From an uncultured Isosphaeraceae bacterium (lineage in GTDB: Bacteria > Planctomycetota > Planctomycetia > Isosphaerales > Isosphaeraceae), in contig CAMFLR010000018.1 in NCBI GenBank assembly GCA_945957605.1, positions 100,133-164,132 of the forward strand: a stretch of DNA of 64,000 bases, written 5' to 3'. This document shows, piece after piece, positions 16,322 to 25,464 of this stretch. Position numbers and translations under genes: made by a program. Under the pieces are notes generated by a model. The model was given only the letters and a program-made list of their open reading frames with translations. It was not told the origin of the DNA and did not search any database. Position 1 is the first letter of the stretch. Each line of letters begins with the position of its first letter.

Positions 16322-18015
16322 TGGAAGCCGATCTCCAGCAACTACTTGCGGCCTGGCTCGGCCAGGAGATCGACCCCGCACGCCATGCCGAGCTGATCGC
16401 CCGCGTTCGCGACGATGAAGCCTTCCGCCAGGCGTTCGTCGCCGAGATTCACCTGCTCGGCATGCTTAAAACAGTGCAGTCGCCCGAGTCGCGCTGGCTG
16501 CGCATCGAGGACGAGCTGGGCTGGAACGCCCCCGACCTGACCGATCACGAAGCGCTCGAAGATGTGATCGTCCAACAACTTCCGATCGAGCCTCCTGCCG
16601 AAAAACGGTTCCGATTCACCTGGCGGATGGCTGTTGCGGCCAGTCTCGTTCTGGCCATCGGTGCCGTTTTCACATTCAACGCGGTTCAAAACCGCAAACA
16701 GGCTCCTCTGCCCTATCCCAAGGTCGATGCCCTCAACGGTCTGGCGATGTTTCTCAAGGGCGAAGGGGTAAAGTGGACGTCGGACACCGAGCCGCATCCC
16801 TCGACCGGCGATATCCTTGCGGCGACGCATCTCGACTTCACCGCTGGGCGAATTACCCTATCGATGCTCACCGGCGTGGTTGTCGAAGTCGAAGGGCCGG
16901 CGCATCTCGAGTTGGTCGATACCGCCAAGGTGATTTGCCATCGCGGCCGGATTCGCGCCAAGGTACCCCCAGGCGCAGAAGGGTTCGTCGTCCTCGGTCC
17001 GTTCGCGGCCATTCTCGACCTCGGCACCGAGTTCGGCGTGAATGTGAACGATGACGGCACCATGAAGGGCCGCATCTTCAAAGGGAAGCTCGAAGCCTCG
17101 CTCTTGGGCGCAAATGGTTCACCCGAACGGAGTTACTATCTCGACTCCGAGCATGCCGACAGGACACAAGAGTTCCTGATCGACTCCCGCGCCCGGCGCA
17201 TGGACGTCGTCCCAAAGACCAACGACTTCCTCTCTGCCTCCGCGGCAACGGCCCTGCCGTATCTCACGTTGCCGCAAACTTATGCGAAAACGGTTCTCGA
17301 CTCTCGTCCCTGGAGTTACTGGCGGTTCGAGTCGGTCGGCTCGGCGCCGGAATTCGAGGTGAAGAACGAAATTGCCGGCCGGCCATCCCTGCGCGGGATG
17401 GGTCACTTCACGACAGCCGGTTGGCCAGGCGCAAACCAGTGCATCGAGTTTCCCTCAACGCCCGATCGCCAGTTCCTCGCTATGAAGGAGCTTTGGACCC
17501 CCACCTGGCGCGATGGGTTTGCGGTCGAATACTGGTGCGTCGGCAGCTCAATTAGCCATTCATCGCTCGTCGCCGCGGTCGCGCCTCAAGATACGAACAA
17601 CCACGTCTTCCTGATGGAACTCACGTCGCGCAACCGCCTGACGTTCCACAAACCAGCATCGCACCGATTGCTTCATCGCTGGCCGGCGGGCTGGGAGGGA
17701 GGCGACAATGTGTACTCGCCCGACCCCTATGTGCCCAATCGTTGGCAGCACGTCGTCGGCCAGGTTCGCGGCGATCGGATGGAGCTATACGTCGATGGCG
17801 AGCCGGCGGGAACCCTGTCGATCAAGCCGGAGCATCAGGACACGCTCTGTCAATTCGTAGTCGGCCGGTTGACGACTCAGCCCGGCAGCGGCGTGTCGAT
17901 CGATCGTCCATTCGTCGGCCGACTTGATGAGCTCGCGGTTTACGATCATCCCTTGTCGATCGAAGAGATTCGGGCTCACTCACAGCTCGGGCATGCTGAT
18001 CCTGAAAGACGATGA
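16321..18015 (+). CDS. FecR-domain membrane protein with C-terminal LamG-like domain (sigma regulator)
   Basis: 564 residues from the ATG overlapping the sigma stop. Residues 1-95 are cytoplasmic and could bind the sigma factor; WRMAVAASLVLAIGAVFTF (about 100-120) is a single membrane segment. The extracytoplasmic part starts with a FecR domain (about 170-265; LTGVVVEVEGPAHLELVD ... LDLGTEFGVNV) and ends with a concanavalin/LamG-like domain (about 325-555; NRWQHVVGQVRGDRMELYVDG and FVGRLDELAVYDHPLS). Planctomycetes commonly pair such FecR-LamG proteins with an ECF sigma factor and DUF1559 proteins. Probable role: an anti-sigma or sensor that reads a surface or glycan signal. The ligand is unknown. 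Confidence 0.88.
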   Translation: MEADLQQLLAAWLGQEIDPARHAELIARVRDDEAFRQAFVAEIHLLGMLKTVQSPESRWLRIEDELGWNAPDLTDHEALEDVIVQQLPIEPPAEKRFRFTWRMAVAASLVLAIGAVFTFNAVQNRKQAPLPYPKVDALNGLAMFLKGEGVKWTSDTEPHPSTGDILAATHLDFTAGRITLSMLTGVVVEVEGPAHLELVDTAKVICHRGRIRAKVPPGAEGFVVLGPFAAILDLGTEFGVNVNDDGTMKGRIFKGKLEASLLGANGSPERSYYLDSEHADRTQEFLIDSRARRMDVVPKTNDFLSASAATALPYLTLPQTYAKTVLDSRPWSYWRFESVGSAPEFEVKNEIAGRPSLRGMGHFTTAGWPGANQCIEFPSTPDRQFLAMKELWTPTWRDGFAVEYWCVGSSISHSSLVAAVAPQDTNNHVFLMELTSRNRLTFHKPASHRLLHRWPAGWEGGDNVYSPDPYVPNRWQHVVGQVRGDRMELYVDGEPAGTLSIKPEHQDTLCQFVVGRLTTQPGSGVSIDRPFVGRLDELAVYDHPLSIEEIRAHSQLGHADPERR

Positions 18016-18416
18016 TTTGGGACTCAAGAAATTCGCTCATGATTGCACGCCAGCGATTTAAATCTGAGAAAATCTTTTGAAAATCGTGTGAGATCCGCAA
18101 CGCATCGGCACATTGTGAATGTGCAACGATCGAAAGTGAATTGAACCGACCGCGGTTTTCCCAGCCATTCGGCGCGGGAAGCTTCGGATACGGTTGATCG
18201 CTCCCCTCTTCCGCTTCCTCAGCCATAACCTGGATTCGCGCCTTCGATTCTCAACGACGTTGTTGAGTCATTTCGTTGTGCGCTCATCGCACGCGACGTC
18301 GTGCCATGCTTCTGTGCGCGCCAAGGTTGCGAGAAACGGAATGGGACACCTCTCGGAGCCGTTGCGAATCACTTCATCGTCGGGTCGACCATTCCATGAT
18401 CAAGGGAGTTGGTGTT
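18016..18416. other. Intergenic leader before the DUF1559 gene
   Basis: A 401-base gap with no convincing gene. A small hairpin CTCAAC/GTTGAG (18250-18255, 18262-18267) is present. The stretch probably carries the promoter and 5' leader of the DUF1559 gene; I see no clear hexamers. Confidence 0.4.
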
Positions 18417-19487
18417 ATGCGTCGTCGTGGATTTACGCTCATCGAGTTGTTGGTGGTGATCGCCATCATCGCGGTGTTGATCGCTCTGTTGCTTCCGGCC
18501 GTGCAGGCAGCGCGCGAGGCCGCTCGCCGGGCCCAGTGCGTGAACAACATGAAGCAGCTTGGCCTTGGGCTGTTCAATTACGAAAGCGCCGTCGGAGCGT
18601 TCCCCTGGGGCGAAGCGCCGCATAACATCGGCTCGAACAGCGTTCCTTCTGCGCTCTGCTTGATGCTGCCGTACATCGAGCAAACTTCGCTCTACAACGC
18701 CGTGAATTTCTCGCACCAGGGGCCGCAGCTTTGGAATAACATCGACCCAGCCAACTCGACCGTTCAAATCACCAAGATCAACACGTTTATCTGTCCCTCC
18801 GACGTCGATCGGATCAGCTTCGCAGCGCGTAACACCCTTACGCCTGGCAACACGAACTATCAGACCAACGCCGGGGCCGATGCCTATTCGTTTCTGACGG
18901 GAACCACGAGCCCAGGTGGCGCAGGATCGGCCAACCTCTTCAGCGGGCCGTTCCCGTCATACTGCGTCGTCGTGCGCGTGGCGTCGATTACGGACGGCAC
19001 TTCGAACACGGTTGGAATGTCGGAAGTGGTGCGCGGCCAAGGGGCATACGCCGGCGGATTCGACGGCATGAAGCCATCATCGTCGTTCGTGAACATCTCG
19101 GCCGCTGCTTCAGGTGCAACCGCTGGCGCCGCTAATCCGCAGCTTGACTACAAGACCTGCCTCGCAACCGGCGGCGTCACACCGACGAACGTCATCGGCA
19201 CCACCGCCGGCGACTGGCCGATTGGTGCAGCGTGGTGGTGGGGTCGTTCAGGCCAGACACGCTACAATCATGTTATGCCGCCCAACACATATAATTGCGA
19301 CTTCGGCGGCGGCAATTCCGATAGCGACGACGACGCCATTACCGCCAGCAGCCGACACGCCGCGAGCGTGAACGTTTTGATGATGGATGGCTCGGTGAAG
19401 AACATCAAGAATTCGGTGTCGATCACCGTCTGGCAGGCACTCGCCACGATGTCCGGCGGCGAGGTCGTTTCAGCCGACGCGTATTGA
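18417..19487 (+). CDS. DUF1559 protein with type II secretion-like prepilin N-terminus
   Basis: 356 residues from ATG 18417, chosen because AAGGGAG lies about 9 bases upstream; ATG 18396 is in frame. The N-terminus RRRGFTLIELLVVIAIIAVL is a class III signal with prepilin peptidase cleavage before Phe and the conserved Glu5, followed by LLPAVQAAREAARRAQC, then the DUF1559 (SBP_bac_10-like) domain. The C-terminus shows the H-x9-DG motif (HAASVNVLMMDG). These proteins are massively expanded in planctomycetes and are thought to be pseudopilin-like surface or fibre components; the precise job is unknown. A terminator-like hairpin follows at 19516. Its position next to the sigma/FecR pair suggests it is a target of that sigma factor. 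Confidence 0.95.
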   Translation: MRRRGFTLIELLVVIAIIAVLIALLLPAVQAAREAARRAQCVNNMKQLGLGLFNYESAVGAFPWGEAPHNIGSNSVPSALCLMLPYIEQTSLYNAVNFSHQGPQLWNNIDPANSTVQITKINTFICPSDVDRISFAARNTLTPGNTNYQTNAGADAYSFLTGTTSPGGAGSANLFSGPFPSYCVVVRVASITDGTSNTVGMSEVVRGQGAYAGGFDGMKPSSSFVNISAAASGATAGAANPQLDYKTCLATGGVTPTNVIGTTAGDWPIGAAWWWGRSGQTRYNHVMPPNTYNCDFGGGNSDSDDDAITASSRHAASVNVLMMDGSVKNIKNSVSITVWQALATMSGGEVVSADAY

Positions 19488-19515
19488 TTTGAACGCTGAT
19501 TGATCGATCCTAGAG

Positions 19516-19550
19516 AGAGCCAGCGCGATTCCGGGCCGCTGGCTCTTTCC
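19516..19550 (+). terminator. Rho-independent-like terminator after the DUF1559 gene
   Basis: AGAGCCAGCG (19516-19525) pairs perfectly with CGCTGGCTCT (19537-19546) around an 11-base loop, about 29 bases after the stop codon. The T-tract is short (CTTTCC), so termination may be weak. Confidence 0.65.
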
Positions 19551-19672
19551 ACGTCTGGCATCGACCCGTTTTGATCCGCTCATTGCTTAGTGCCGGCGAC
19601 TCTGATAGGTTCGGGTGCAAGCGGCCAAGGCGCCGCAAGCAGGTTTCTCCTTCGGAGAGGACTTGGTCGATC

Positions 19673-19882
19673 ATGCCCGAACAAAATCAAGATCAAGCCT
19701 GGATTCCGGCCTTCATCGTTGGCTTTGGTATGGCGATGTTTCTGGTTTGTATCCCGTTCAAGGAAATTACTTCCAACAACTGGGCAAGGCTGCTCTGCGG
19801 GACGATCGGTCTGATGATGTGGTTCTCGATCTCGATTCCCCAGCTCATCGCGCGATCGAAAAACAAGCCGGCGAACGGATGA
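19673..19882 (+). CDS. Small membrane protein, unknown
   Basis: 69 residues from ATG 19673, with GGAGAGG about 12 bases upstream; an upstream in-frame start (19571) would add an unlikely basic leader. Two predicted membrane segments: WIPAFIVGFGMAMFLVCIPF (about 10-29) and LLCGTIGLMMWFSISIPQLI (about 40-59), with a short basic tail. It lies between a terminator and a bidirectional terminator, so it is an independent transcription unit. No family recognised. Confidence 0.6.
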   Translation: MPEQNQDQAWIPAFIVGFGMAMFLVCIPFKEITSNNWARLLCGTIGLMMWFSISIPQLIARSKNKPANG

Positions 19883-19900
19883 TCGCCGGCTTGTTCTTTT
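19865..19900. terminator. Bidirectional rho-independent terminator
   Basis: AAGCCGGCGA (19865-19874) pairs with TCGCCGGCTT (19883-19892). A T-rich tract follows on both strands (GTTCTTTT on plus, GTTTTTC on minus), serving the small membrane gene and the convergent WD40 gene. The stem includes the last codons of the small gene. Confidence 0.8.
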
Positions 19901-19902
19901 GC

Positions 19903-22900
19903 TTATTCCGCTCGCTGGAATTGCAGCCCCAACTGCGTGAATCCCGGTAGAATCGCGGTCGACGACGCGGTCCGGCCGATGAAGTACGGCAAGGCACGTT
20001 CGGAGAGCGCCTTGGCCGAACCCCGCCACACATTATTGCGCAAGTAGCCGTCCCAATCATTCTCGCCCTGCGGCAGACCCTGCAGGCCGAACAGCCGCGA
20101 GCCGCTGCGGAATTCAAACAGCGTGATCGGCGTACCGCCGCCGTCGCTCAGGGTGAGCCGCGAGGTCAACTCACGCTCGGGCACGTTCCGTTTCTCCGGC
20201 GCACCGGTGCGACCGCCGAATAATGTCAACTCGATCGTGTTCCCCGTTTCCCGATCCTGGAAGCTCGCGACCAGCTTCCCAGCACCGCCGTTTCCGGCCT
20301 TCGCCCCGAGCTTTTCAAGCTGTGCGGCAAGCCCCGCAGTCAGCGTGCGACGGAAGCCTTCGTTGTCGCGTGGTGGCGTTCCCTGAATCTCGATCGCCAC
20401 CGTCGCGCCTTCCTTGATCAGCACCTTCGTCTTGGGCGACGCCTCGGCCGCGAGCGCTGCGTTGAGGTCGGCGCTGGGGACTTCGTAGGATCGTAGCGAA
20501 GTCTGCTGGCCGATGATTCGGGGAATCGCCCAGTGTAGACCATCGGGGTTGTTTCGCGCGTGGATTCCGCCGCTGAAGTTCCACACGATCCGCTTGGCCG
20601 CGATCTCGAAAACCTGCCGGCCGTCGACAACCAGGAACTTCGGCCCGCCGTACTGAATCGACTTCGCATTGGGAATCGGCGAGACGAATTCTTCGATCGG
20701 CTTGCCCGTCGTCATGTCGAGTCGAACGACTGTCTCGTTCACAACGGCCGCCAGTTCCTTGCCATCAGCCCGAAGCGCGGCGGCTTGCAAACCTGTAAAA
20801 CCCGACGCTCCTAAAGGCTGACTTGCGCCCAGCGGTTCGCCGGTATTCGCATCAAGGAAAACCAGCGCATTATCGCGGAAGATCACCACCGTCTTTCGCG
20901 TCGGACCAACCGCCGCTGCTCCCAACCCCGCGCGTTCGAGCGTGTATATCGCCTTCGCATCGGGCACGGACCAGAGCGTCAGCGTGCCCGACTTGCTCAT
21001 CGTCAGCACGTTTTTGTCTGAGACGAACGCGGCTGAGACGATTTGCCGATTTTCGCCTGTCTCAGTATCGAACGGCCGCCAGCCGACGACGTGCTTGCCG
21101 TCGGCTGCGTTATGGAGATCGAGCCGGTCGCGCTCGATACCTGTTAACAGCAGCACGCTCGTTCCGCTCGGGTTGAGCGCGACGACTTCCGATGCGCTCG
21201 GAATCTGGAATCGCCCGAGCGACGAGCCGGTCGAAATATCGACGCGCTCGATACGATTCTGGCTGCCGCCGATATCGGTCGATTTCCCTTCCTGAGCGAT
21301 CTTCCCATCCGGCCCGGCTTCGATCACGGCTTGCGATGAGTCTGGCCCCGCCATGTGCAGGCCGAGAACTTCCACCGAATTGATCCGAACGCCAATCGGC
21401 CGCGCCGTCGGTTTCTTGGGATTGCTCACAACCTCAACCGGCACTTTCCACGCGGGGGCAGTCGCGGGAAATGTGATCTTCTTCACTGAGGCACGATCGG
21501 GAGTCTTAATCGCCGGCAGGCTGGCGTCGACGGCGTTGCCGCCGCTTTTCACGAGCGCGATTGCACCCTGTACCTTGTCGCGCGGCATGGTTTCGATTCG
21601 GAGCACCTTGGTCGATCGCCCCTTGCTCACAACCACGACGTGCTCGCCATCGAGGATGCGCCGCGGACCATCTTCAAGCTGGCGTTTCGGGTCGAACGGA
21701 ATGGTCCAAATGATTTGCCCCGTCTTGCGCTCGATGATCGTCTGGTCGTAAATCAGCCAGCCGGAGCTATCGGGCAGCCACTCGATTCCGCGTGTGTCGT
21801 AACCGAACGACTCCTTCAACCCGGCATAGCCGGGCTTGCGCAGGTCCGACTCAAACGAGCCGGTTGTGAGATCCCAGGTCACGATTCGAGGCGGGTTGAA
21901 CGCGAACTTGACGAGAGCGCTGAGCGCTGTACCATCGGGCGAGAAGGCGACGCCTTCGGGGCTCACATTGTCTTCGCCATCGACGCGCGGAACGGGGAGC
22001 GTGCCCACGAGTTTGCCGCCGTCCATCTCGTAAATGACGATCTGCTGGCCCGCCATGATCGCCACGTTTTTCCCGGTGGGACTCACCGTGAACGCCTTGG
22101 GCCGCGAGCTCCAGCCGTCGGGCGTGTCGATCTTGAATAGCGACTTGTTGGTGATGAAATTCCAGACTTCGAGTCGCTTCGCGTAGGTCGTGCCGATCAG
22201 AATCTTGTCGGCGCCAACGAACGCGAGCACGTCGGGAATCCGCTCGCCGTCGGGAATTCGCGCGATGCGTTTGCCGTCGGCGAGGTTCCAGACGTCGGTC
22301 ATGCGCGGGACGGGGTGGGTGTGCGTCGCGAAGTATGATCCATCCGCGCTCAGGATCATTGGCTTGGCGGTTTCGATATCGCCTCGCAGAACTCCCACCT
22401 TCGACGGTTCGCGCATGTCCCAAAGTTCGCGCGTCTGGTTAGCGTTGTCGTTGCCGCCGACGAGCACGAAGGGACTGAGCGCCCTCGGATAGATGACGTC
22501 GTTCTGGCTGAACGACTCGGGGATGGGGATCGTCCATTTCACGTTCGCGCCAAGTTCCACGGGCGGGCCAGGGTCGGGCTTCACGTTCCAGGGGCTGCCA
22601 GTTCCCGTAATCGCTTTTTTCTTGGCGAACGGTTTTATGATCGGCGCTGTGGGGGCGGGTGCTGCGTCTTCGACCGGCTCGGGTTTGTTCTCGGCGACGG
22701 GTGCTGCATCAGCAGCGTCGGGTGCAGGAGCGGGCTTCGACCCGTTCATCATCACCAGGCCGACGACGAGCACGAGCAACAGAATGACGCCGCCACCAAT
22801 GAAAATCGCGATCGGTACGCCGCCGCCGGAATCACCTCGGCCCGACGCTCCGCTGCGCCTGATCGGCTGGTCGTAACTCGCCCCTTCATCACCGTCTTCG

Positions 22901-23076
22901 TCAACAATGTCGTCATCCATGCCGAAGAGGTCGGGCGCCTCGGCAGCGGGCTTGGCCTTCGCCTGCGGCACGCGCATCATCGTTCCGCACGCCTTGCACT
23001 GCACCTGTTTCCCGGCGTGCGTCTCCGCGACCGAGTACTTCTTTCCACACCCAGCGCATGCGAATTGGAGAGGCAT
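19903..23076 (-). CDS. Zinc-ribbon, membrane-anchored WD40/beta-propeller protein
   Basis: 1057 residues. An N-terminal zinc ribbon (Cys7-x2-Cys10, Cys27-x2-Cys30, in a CAGCGKKYSV ... CKACGTMMRVP context) is typical of planctomycete proteins. A low-complexity acidic linker and one membrane segment (about 90-112, VPIAIFIGGGVILLLVLVV) follow. From about residue 160 there are two stretches of propeller-like repeats (LADGKRIARIPDG, FSPDGTALSALVKF, WDLTTGSFES). The C-terminal 150 residues form a separate domain of unknown type (TVAIEIQGTPPRDNEGFRRTLTAGL). Likely a scaffold or sensor with the zinc ribbon inside the cell and the propellers outside; no enzyme motif is seen. Ends at the bidirectional terminator. 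Confidence 0.85.
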   Translation of the reverse strand: MPLQFACAGCGKKYSVAETHAGKQVQCKACGTMMRVPQAKAKPAAEAPDLFGMDDDIVDEDGDEGASYDQPIRRSGASGRGDSGGGVPIAIFIGGGVILLLVLVVGLVMMNGSKPAPAPDAADAAPVAENKPEPVEDAAPAPTAPIIKPFAKKKAITGTGSPWNVKPDPGPPVELGANVKWTIPIPESFSQNDVIYPRALSPFVLVGGNDNANQTRELWDMREPSKVGVLRGDIETAKPMILSADGSYFATHTHPVPRMTDVWNLADGKRIARIPDGERIPDVLAFVGADKILIGTTYAKRLEVWNFITNKSLFKIDTPDGWSSRPKAFTVSPTGKNVAIMAGQQIVIYEMDGGKLVGTLPVPRVDGEDNVSPEGVAFSPDGTALSALVKFAFNPPRIVTWDLTTGSFESDLRKPGYAGLKESFGYDTRGIEWLPDSSGWLIYDQTIIERKTGQIIWTIPFDPKRQLEDGPRRILDGEHVVVVSKGRSTKVLRIETMPRDKVQGAIALVKSGGNAVDASLPAIKTPDRASVKKITFPATAPAWKVPVEVVSNPKKPTARPIGVRINSVEVLGLHMAGPDSSQAVIEAGPDGKIAQEGKSTDIGGSQNRIERVDISTGSSLGRFQIPSASEVVALNPSGTSVLLLTGIERDRLDLHNAADGKHVVGWRPFDTETGENRQIVSAAFVSDKNVLTMSKSGTLTLWSVPDAKAIYTLERAGLGAAAVGPTRKTVVIFRDNALVFLDANTGEPLGASQPLGASGFTGLQAAALRADGKELAAVVNETVVRLDMTTGKPIEEFVSPIPNAKSIQYGGPKFLVVDGRQVFEIAAKRIVWNFSGGIHARNNPDGLHWAIPRIIGQQTSLRSYEVPSADLNAALAAEASPKTKVLIKEGATVAIEIQGTPPRDNEGFRRTLTAGLAAQLEKLGAKAGNGGAGKLVASFQDRETGNTIELTLFGGRTGAPEKRNVPERELTSRLTLSDGGGTPITLFEFRSGSRLFGLQGLPQGENDWDGYLRNNVWRGSAKALSERALPYFIGRTASSTAILPGFTQLGLQFQRAE

Positions 23077-23323
23077 CTCAATACCCGAGCTAGGATTCGT
23101 GCATGAACGTAATGATGAAGGGATGCCTCATGGTATGTGGACGGATCAGAGAACGCTAGAAGGAACACGATCGCCACGCGACGTTCTCTCGCCCAATTCC
23201 ACTTTCCATTGCAAACCTTCGTCCGATAGAATTAGAACCTCTTGCTCAATAACCATTTGTGAATACTGAAATGACCCCTCTGAGACTTGAAGTCCCGATC
23301 TCTTTTCTTCGCCGGGAGTCTGC

Positions 23324-24628
23324 ATGAACCCGGCCAATTCTGGTTCCTCATTCTGGCGATGCACCCAGTGCGGTACGCCAAATCCAACAGCGGGATATGT
23401 CACGAACTGCCTCGGCTGCGGCGCGCTCAAACCGGCGCAGCCAGCATCTGTGGCCGCTCCCAAATCGAATCGCGTCGACGAGCTAAAGAAAAGCCTGGTA
23501 AAACGCGCCGCAACGCTCAAAACGAAGCTTGCCACGACACGAAAAGTCGCCTCGCGCCCGGCTCCAGCTCCCCAAAAGGCGAGCACACCTACTGGTGAAT
23601 CGATCCCCAAACGCAAGCCATTTTTAATGCGTTGTCTGGGCTGGATCACGGTGGTTTCGAGCTGGATCTATGCATTCGCGATGGTCGCGCTCTTGTTTGT
23701 GATTGCTCGGTGGGGCGAGACCTGGTGGCCGACCACCTTTTTGCTCTTCGCCCCGCGCTGGCTGATGCTCGCGCCGCTGCCGCCTCTTCTGCTGTTTTTG
23801 ATCATCACCCGCCGCAAGGGGGCGATTCTGCCGCTCGTGGCCGCGACCGGTCTCACGCTTGGGCCGTGGATGGGATTTTGCGTCCCCTGGCGCGCGATGA
23901 CGCAAAGCCAAACGCCCGGGGACCTCAAGATTCGCTTCGCCACGTGCAACACCGAAGAAGGGCGCGCGAAGGCATTACCCAAGCTAATGGCCCTGATGAA
24001 CCCCAATATCGTGGTGATGCAGGAGTGCCCCAAGAGCGGCTCCTGGCTTACGACGCACTTTCACGAGCCTGGCTGGACGACGTATTACATCCAGGGAATC
24101 GGCATCGCCACGCGATTTCGTCTGACCGCTGTCGAACTGCGTCCGCTTGCGAATCCGGCCTGGGCAGGAGGTTCGCTCGTGCGATTCACGCTCGAAACCC
24201 CTTCAGGGCCGCTCAACGTCTTCGCCGTGCACCTTGAAACCCCGCGCGAGGGATTAGCGGCGGTGATGGAAGATGGTCTCGATTCGATCCCGCTGCTTCG
24301 AGAAAACATGAAGCAGCGCTGGAGCGAGTCGAAGGATGCCGCCGATTGGGTGGCCGAATCGACCATCCCCTACATCATCGCCGGCGACTTCAACATGCCG
24401 GCCGACTCGCCGATTTACGCCCGAGACTGGTCGCGGTTTCTGAACGCCTTCTCCGCGGCTGGCATGGGCTACGGTCACACCAAGTACACGCGATACTTTG
24501 GCGTCAGAATCGACCACATCCTCTGCGGACCCGGCTGGATCGCCAGGCGCTGCGGCGTAGGACCGCCCGTCGGTTCCGACCACCATCCCGTCGTCGCCGA
24601 CCTGGAATGGACGTCGCCAGGTAAATAG
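23324..24628 (+). CDS. Membrane endonuclease/exonuclease/phosphatase (EEP) family protein
   Basis: 434 residues. An N-terminal RanBP2-type zinc ribbon (Cys13, Cys16, Cys29, Cys32 in WRCTQCGTPNP ... CLGCG) and a basic linker lead to three membrane segments (about 105-195). The C-terminal EEP domain (about 200-434) shows MNPNIVVMQECPKSG (metal-binding Glu), YIIAGDFNMPADSP (GDFN catalytic block), and VGSDHHPVVADLEW (SDHxP with catalytic His). EEP enzymes cleave phosphodiesters in DNA, RNA or phospholipids; this subgroup resembles outer-facing membrane phosphodiesterases. GGGAG precedes the ATG. Divergent from the WD40 gene across 247 bases. Substrate unknown. Confidence 0.88.
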   Translation: MNPANSGSSFWRCTQCGTPNPTAGYVTNCLGCGALKPAQPASVAAPKSNRVDELKKSLVKRAATLKTKLATTRKVASRPAPAPQKASTPTGESIPKRKPFLMRCLGWITVVSSWIYAFAMVALLFVIARWGETWWPTTFLLFAPRWLMLAPLPPLLLFLIITRRKGAILPLVAATGLTLGPWMGFCVPWRAMTQSQTPGDLKIRFATCNTEEGRAKALPKLMALMNPNIVVMQECPKSGSWLTTHFHEPGWTTYYIQGIGIATRFRLTAVELRPLANPAWAGGSLVRFTLETPSGPLNVFAVHLETPREGLAAVMEDGLDSIPLLRENMKQRWSESKDAADWVAESTIPYIIAGDFNMPADSPIYARDWSRFLNAFSAAGMGYGHTKYTRYFGVRIDHILCGPGWIARRCGVGPPVGSDHHPVVADLEWTSPGK

Positions 24629-24640
24629 AGCGTTGCACAA

Positions 24641-25147
24641 TCAGAGTTTGATCTTGAACGTCACCGTGAACGTTCCGGTGCGATTGTTGCCGCTCAAGGT
24701 CGCCGTGAAGCCGCCACTCAGTCCGGCGTGCTGACCGGCAACCGACTGCGCGGTTCCTTTAAGCGTTGCCGTGAAGCTACCGTCGGCCTTTGTATGCCCG
24801 GTTCCGGTGTACGTCACCTGGACCTGGTCTGTGGTTCCCGCAAGACTCAACTGCCCCTGCGAGTAGGTATCGTTCGTCGGCTTCTTGCCGGCCGCATGGC
24901 TCGTGATCACGTGATGACCGCTGCCGTGGCCATCGCCAATGATGTTCGCCTTGCCGATGCCGGTGTAGTTGACAAGCTGGGCAGTTGGAGAGATCGGCGT
25001 AATCTCAGTAACTGATCCGTGGATGGTTCCCTGGATCGTCACGCCGAGGTTGATCTTGAAAGCGGGTACGCGCAATCCTGCACTCAAGACCTCGCGCTTT
25101 TCCAGCCCTTCGATCCCGGAAACACAGGGAACACAGCTACGACGCAT
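24641..25147 (-). CDS. LEPR-XLL-type secreted protein, unknown function
   Basis: 168 residues. The N-terminus carries GLEKREVLSAG, a form of the LEPR-XLL motif (LE-x-R-x-LL/VL) found near the start of many planctomycete exported surface proteins. The rest is Gly/Thr/Ser-rich and beta-strand-like (QVTYTGTGHTKADGSFTATLKGTAQS), resembling adhesive or structural surface domains. GGGGGAA lies about 6 bases before ATG 25147. It converges with the EEP gene 12 bases away. No catalytic motif seen. Confidence 0.78.
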   Translation of the reverse strand: MRRSCVPCVSGIEGLEKREVLSAGLRVPAFKINLGVTIQGTIHGSVTEITPISPTAQLVNYTGIGKANIIGDGHGSGHHVITSHAAGKKPTNDTYSQGQLSLAGTTDQVQVTYTGTGHTKADGSFTATLKGTAQSVAGQHAGLSGGFTATLSGNNRTGTFTVTFKIKL

Positions 25148-25464
25148 CGCAATTCCCCCATGTACTTAATACATCACGCCTGACTTGGTCGGACCTGGTC
25201 CTCGTCCGCGCAGGTGTTCCATCTTCTCAGCTTATAGGATCAATTTCGAGAAAAAGCGCCGCTTTTGTGTGGTTATGTGTAACTTTCCCGAACATAAACC
25301 GCATTCGGATTGTAAGTTTTGCATTTGTTTCAAGATAGCGCGCGTTTCGTGGCGATATCTCGTAACTGAAACGCGTACGAACAATCATTCAAGTGCCCCG
25401 GCATATGTTTCCCTCTCCGGCGGCCCCAACTGTCACCCGACCGAACCAGGGAAGGAGCGGCGTC
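25148..25464. other. Intergenic region, relatively AT-rich
   Basis: A 317-base gap between divergent genes (LEPR-XLL protein and sulfotransferase). It holds a small AAAAGC-GCC-GCTTTT hairpin at 25252-25266 and no recognisable gene. Confidence 0.35.
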